DNA from: Candidatus Omnitrophota bacterium
Lineage (GTDB): Bacteria > Omnitrophota > Gorgyraeia > Gygaellales > Profunditerraquicolaceae
Assembly (NCBI GenBank): GCA_028715095.1
Contig: JAQUSM010000044.1
Span: 1-7,792 of the forward strand
DNA length: 7,792 bases
Direction: 5' to 3'
Shown here: positions 5,713 through 7,792 of the stretch, piece by piece
Layout of the letters: each line of letters starts with the position of its first letter
Position numbering within the stretch: the first letter of the stretch is position 1
Program-made: the position numbers and the translations under genes
Notes under the pieces: generated by a model
Told to the model about the DNA's origin: nothing
Databases searched by the model: none
Seen by the model: only the letters and a program-made list of their open reading frames with translations

Positions 5713-7164
5713 TTATTTTTGCTGCCAGCGCAAATTTGGTTCCCGGGCGGCTTTTGTTTCATCAAGCCGTTTAACCGGCATAGACAGCGGAGCTGAATGC
5801 AGGGCCTCAGGATTGGACTCAGCAAGCGAAGCAGCTTCAATCAAACAATCAATAAACTCATCAAGCGTTTCCTTGCTCTCGGTTTCTGTAGGCTCAATCA
5901 TCATCGCCTCTTTTACGATCAAAGGAAAATATATCGTCGGCGGATGGAATCCTTTATCAATAAGGTATTTGGAGATATCCAAGGCATGTACCCCGTGCTC
6001 CAACTGCCTGGCCGCAGACAAAACACATTCATGCATGCATCTTTTGCCGTAAGCCGGTTCATAATAATCTTTCAGGCGGCTGAGGCAATAATTTGCGCTT
6101 AATACCGCGTTTTCACTGGCCTCAATAAGCCCGGCCCTGCCTAAACATAAAATATACGCGTATGCTTTCAAGATCACGCCAAAGTTCCCATAAAAAGGAG
6201 CGATATAGCCGATGGATTTATGTTTATGGTAATCTAAAGCAAATGTCCCGTCAGAGCGGCGGATAACCCTGGATATAGGAAGAAAATCCGCTAACTTTTC
6301 ACACACCCCTACCGGTCCTGCTCCCGGTCCTCCTCCGCCATGCGGAGTAGCAAAAGTTTTATGCAGGTTAAGGTGTATTACATCAAAACCAATGTCTCCC
6401 GGGCGGCATTTTCCCAGTATCGCGTTAAGGTTAGCTCCGTCATAATACATCAATGCCCCAACTGCGTGCGCTAAATCCGCTATCTCTTTTATTTTAGGAT
6501 TGAAAAACCCGAGCGTATCCGGACAGGTAAGCATAACTGCTGCGGTTTCCCGGCTTAAGGCCTTTTTGTATGCGCTCATATCCAGGAGGCCGTCTTTATC
6601 CGTCGGGATAACTACTACGTTATATCCGGCAATTGCGGCGCTGGCAGGATTAGTGCCATGCGAAGAATCCGGAATAATGATATGTTTTCTTCTCTCTCCA
6701 TTGTGCTTATGATATGCGGCGATCAACATGACACCGGTTAACTCACCGTGCGCTCCGGCAAGCGGATGAGTAGTAAAAGCATACATCCCCGTAATTTCGC
6801 TAAGCAATCTTTCTGTATTATACAGGACCTCCAAAGATCCCTGGGCAAGCATACCTCCTCCCAGAAGTTGAGGCAGCAAAGGATGCAGGTCGCTAAAACC
6901 CTCCAGAGCGCAGGCTTTCTCGGTAAATTTAGGATTATATTTCATAGTACAGGAACCCAAAGGATAGAAATTTGTATCCACCGAGAAGTTCAGGCGGCTT
7001 AAATTAGAAAAATGGCGCACCACGTCTAATTCAGAAACTTCAGGCAAAGAAGCTGCCTGTTTACGGCAATACTTTTCAGCTAAACCAGCCCCTACCGGCA
7101 CATCTAACTCAGGAAGCGCAAACCCCTTTCGGCCGGGCCGGCTTTTCTCAAAGATTAGCTGCAT
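5713..7164 (-). CDS. gcvPB: Glycine dehydrogenase (decarboxylating) subunit 2, P-protein beta
   Basis: 483 residues, the normal length for the PLP-binding subunit of two-subunit P-protein. With GcvPA it decarboxylates glycine and passes the aminomethyl group to lipoyl-GcvH in the cytosol. The N-terminus has the family's NFSVDTNFYPLGSCTMKYNP stretch (59-78). The PLP pocket shows DSSHGTNPASA (166-176), YYDGAN with Asp242, and NLHKTF with the Schiff-base Lys269, followed by the TPHGGGGPGAGP glycine-rich loop (273-284). All expected catalytic residues seem present. Start ATG 7164 has a strong GGAGG ribosome binding site (7176-7172, 7 nt spacing) inside the end of gcvPA, and the two genes overlap by 10 nt, fitting equimolar synthesis of a heterotetramer. 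The lipM-like gene follows after 7 nt. Confidence 0.97.
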   Translation of the reverse strand: MQLIFEKSRPGRKGFALPELDVPVGAGLAEKYCRKQAASLPEVSELDVVRHFSNLSRLNFSVDTNFYPLGSCTMKYNPKFTEKACALEGFSDLHPLLPQLLGGGMLAQGSLEVLYNTERLLSEITGMYAFTTHPLAGAHGELTGVMLIAAYHKHNGERRKHIIIPDSSHGTNPASAAIAGYNVVVIPTDKDGLLDMSAYKKALSRETAAVMLTCPDTLGFFNPKIKEIADLAHAVGALMYYDGANLNAILGKCRPGDIGFDVIHLNLHKTFATPHGGGGPGAGPVGVCEKLADFLPISRVIRRSDGTFALDYHKHKSIGYIAPFYGNFGVILKAYAYILCLGRAGLIEASENAVLSANYCLSRLKDYYEPAYGKRCMHECVLSAARQLEHGVHALDISKYLIDKGFHPPTIYFPLIVKEAMMIEPTETESKETLDEFIDCLIEAASLAESNPEALHSAPLSMPVKRLDETKAAREPNLRWQQK

Positions 7165-7792
7165 AGCGCTGCCTCCAGGCTGTTGGCGAATTGTACAATC
7201 TCTTCTTTAGTGCGTTTTTCCGTAACCGCGACCAAAAGATAATTATCCAGCCCTTTATAAAATCTGCCCAGCGGAAAACCGCAGGCAAACCCTTTATCGA
7301 TCAGGCTGCAGACTACTTCATCGGCATTCTTAGGCAGACAGATCGTAAATTCATTAAATGTCGGCGCGCTGCGCTTAACCTTTACTCCGGTGACTTTATC
7401 TAATGTTGCCTTGGCAAACTCCGCCTTCTGGTAATTTAACCTGGCTAGCTCATGAAAACCGGACTTGCCCAAAAGGCAAGTATATATCAAGGCACGCAAC
7501 GCGCAAAGCGCTTCGTTAGAGCAGATATTGGAAGTAGCCCTTTCTCTGCGGATATGCTGTTCACGCGCCTGCAGAGTCAAAACAAAACCCCGCTTATTAT
7601 CTTTATCCACGGTTGCCCCTACTATCCTGCCGGGCAGCTGGCGCATATGCTCTTTTTTTACCGCGATAAACCCTAAATACGGACCGCCAAAAGATAAAGG
7701 TATGCCTAAACTCTGGCCTTCTCCGGTTGCGATATCAATGCCCATCTCCCCCGGGCTCTTAAGCATACCCAAAGAAACCGGATACACTGAAG
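7155..7792 (-). CDS. gcvPA: Glycine dehydrogenase (decarboxylating) subunit 1, P-protein alpha (N-terminus outside window)
   Basis: The last 211 residues of a protein that usually has about 440-450. The frame enters from the right edge; a GTG at 7787 is an internal Val codon and not a start. Recognisable family stretches are EGQSLGIPLSFGGPYLGF near the left end of the visible part, PGRIVGATVD, the TLQAREQHIRRERATSNIC segment (diagnostic of GcvP alpha) and FNEFTIC. GcvPA forms the other half of the P-protein with GcvPB, whose gene overlaps its 3' end. gcvT and gcvH would commonly be expected upstream, beyond base 7792, but cannot be seen. Confidence 0.97.
   Translation of the reverse strand, partial: SVYPVSLGMLKSPGEMGIDIATGEGQSLGIPLSFGGPYLGFIAVKKEHMRQLPGRIVGATVDKDNKRGFVLTLQAREQHIRRERATSNICSNEALCALRALIYTCLLGKSGFHELARLNYQKAEFAKATLDKVTGVKVKRSAPTFNEFTICLPKNADEVVCSLIDKGFACGFPLGRFYKGLDNYLLVAVTEKRTKEEIVQFANSLEAALCS

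Noticed and set aside
5706..5840. 45-codon upstream extension of the lipM-like frame
   Set aside because: It lies wholly over the end of gcvPB and its spacer; the residues are Arg/Leu/Cys-rich and unlike the family N-terminus, which begins with MKEFRLI.
7785..7787. GTG at the right edge as the gcvPA start codon
   Set aside because: The protein would lack over half of the normal GcvPA length and the frame is open to the window edge, so this is an internal Val codon.

Overview
All gene content reads on the minus strand, so biological order runs from high to low coordinates. No RNA genes, CRISPR arrays, insertion sequences or phage genes were seen. The organism is a bacterium of moderate GC content with tightly packed, overlapping genes. 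Glycine decarboxylase is split into two subunits (GcvPA/GcvPB) and the octanoyltransferase is LipM-like rather than LipB; both are common in Firmicutes, many anaerobes and candidate phyla. The overall style, including the sensor kinase type, would fit an uncultured lineage such as Omnitrophota, but that placement is a guess from protein style and not something the sequence proves.

Layout, in transcription order: (1) 7792-7155, C-terminal half of gcvPA, entering from outside the window; (2) 7164-5713, gcvPB, overlapping gcvPA by 10 nt; (3) 5705-4980, a LipM-like octanoyltransferase, 7 nt after gcvPB; (4) a 137-nt spacer holding a 10-bp tandem duplication and an 11-bp inverted repeat; (5) 4842-4000, lipA, lipoyl synthase; (6) 4003-3161, cbiQ, sharing an ATGA overlap with lipA; (7) 3185-2367, cbiO, overlapping cbiQ by 25 nt and ending in a striking His-rich tail; (8) 2365-2033, a small cupin, 1 nt after cbiO; (9) a 113-nt AT-rich spacer with a 10-bp perfect hairpin and a good promoter candidate; (10) 1919-1, a large membrane sensor histidine kinase running off the left edge before its ATPase domain.

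The first four genes form one functional set. GcvPA/GcvPB decarboxylate glycine onto the lipoyl arm of GcvH, while LipM and LipA make that lipoyl group by octanoyl transfer followed by sulfur insertion. The next three genes, apparently co-transcribed, are a metal-type ECF transporter module (transmembrane CbiQ and ATPase CbiO) plus a cupin. The His-rich CbiO tail suggests Co/Ni handling. No CbiM/CbiN-type substrate-binding component lies in the window. The coupling of glycine cleavage and lipoylation to a metal transporter is the most interesting organisational feature. The histidine kinase is probably a separate transcription unit.
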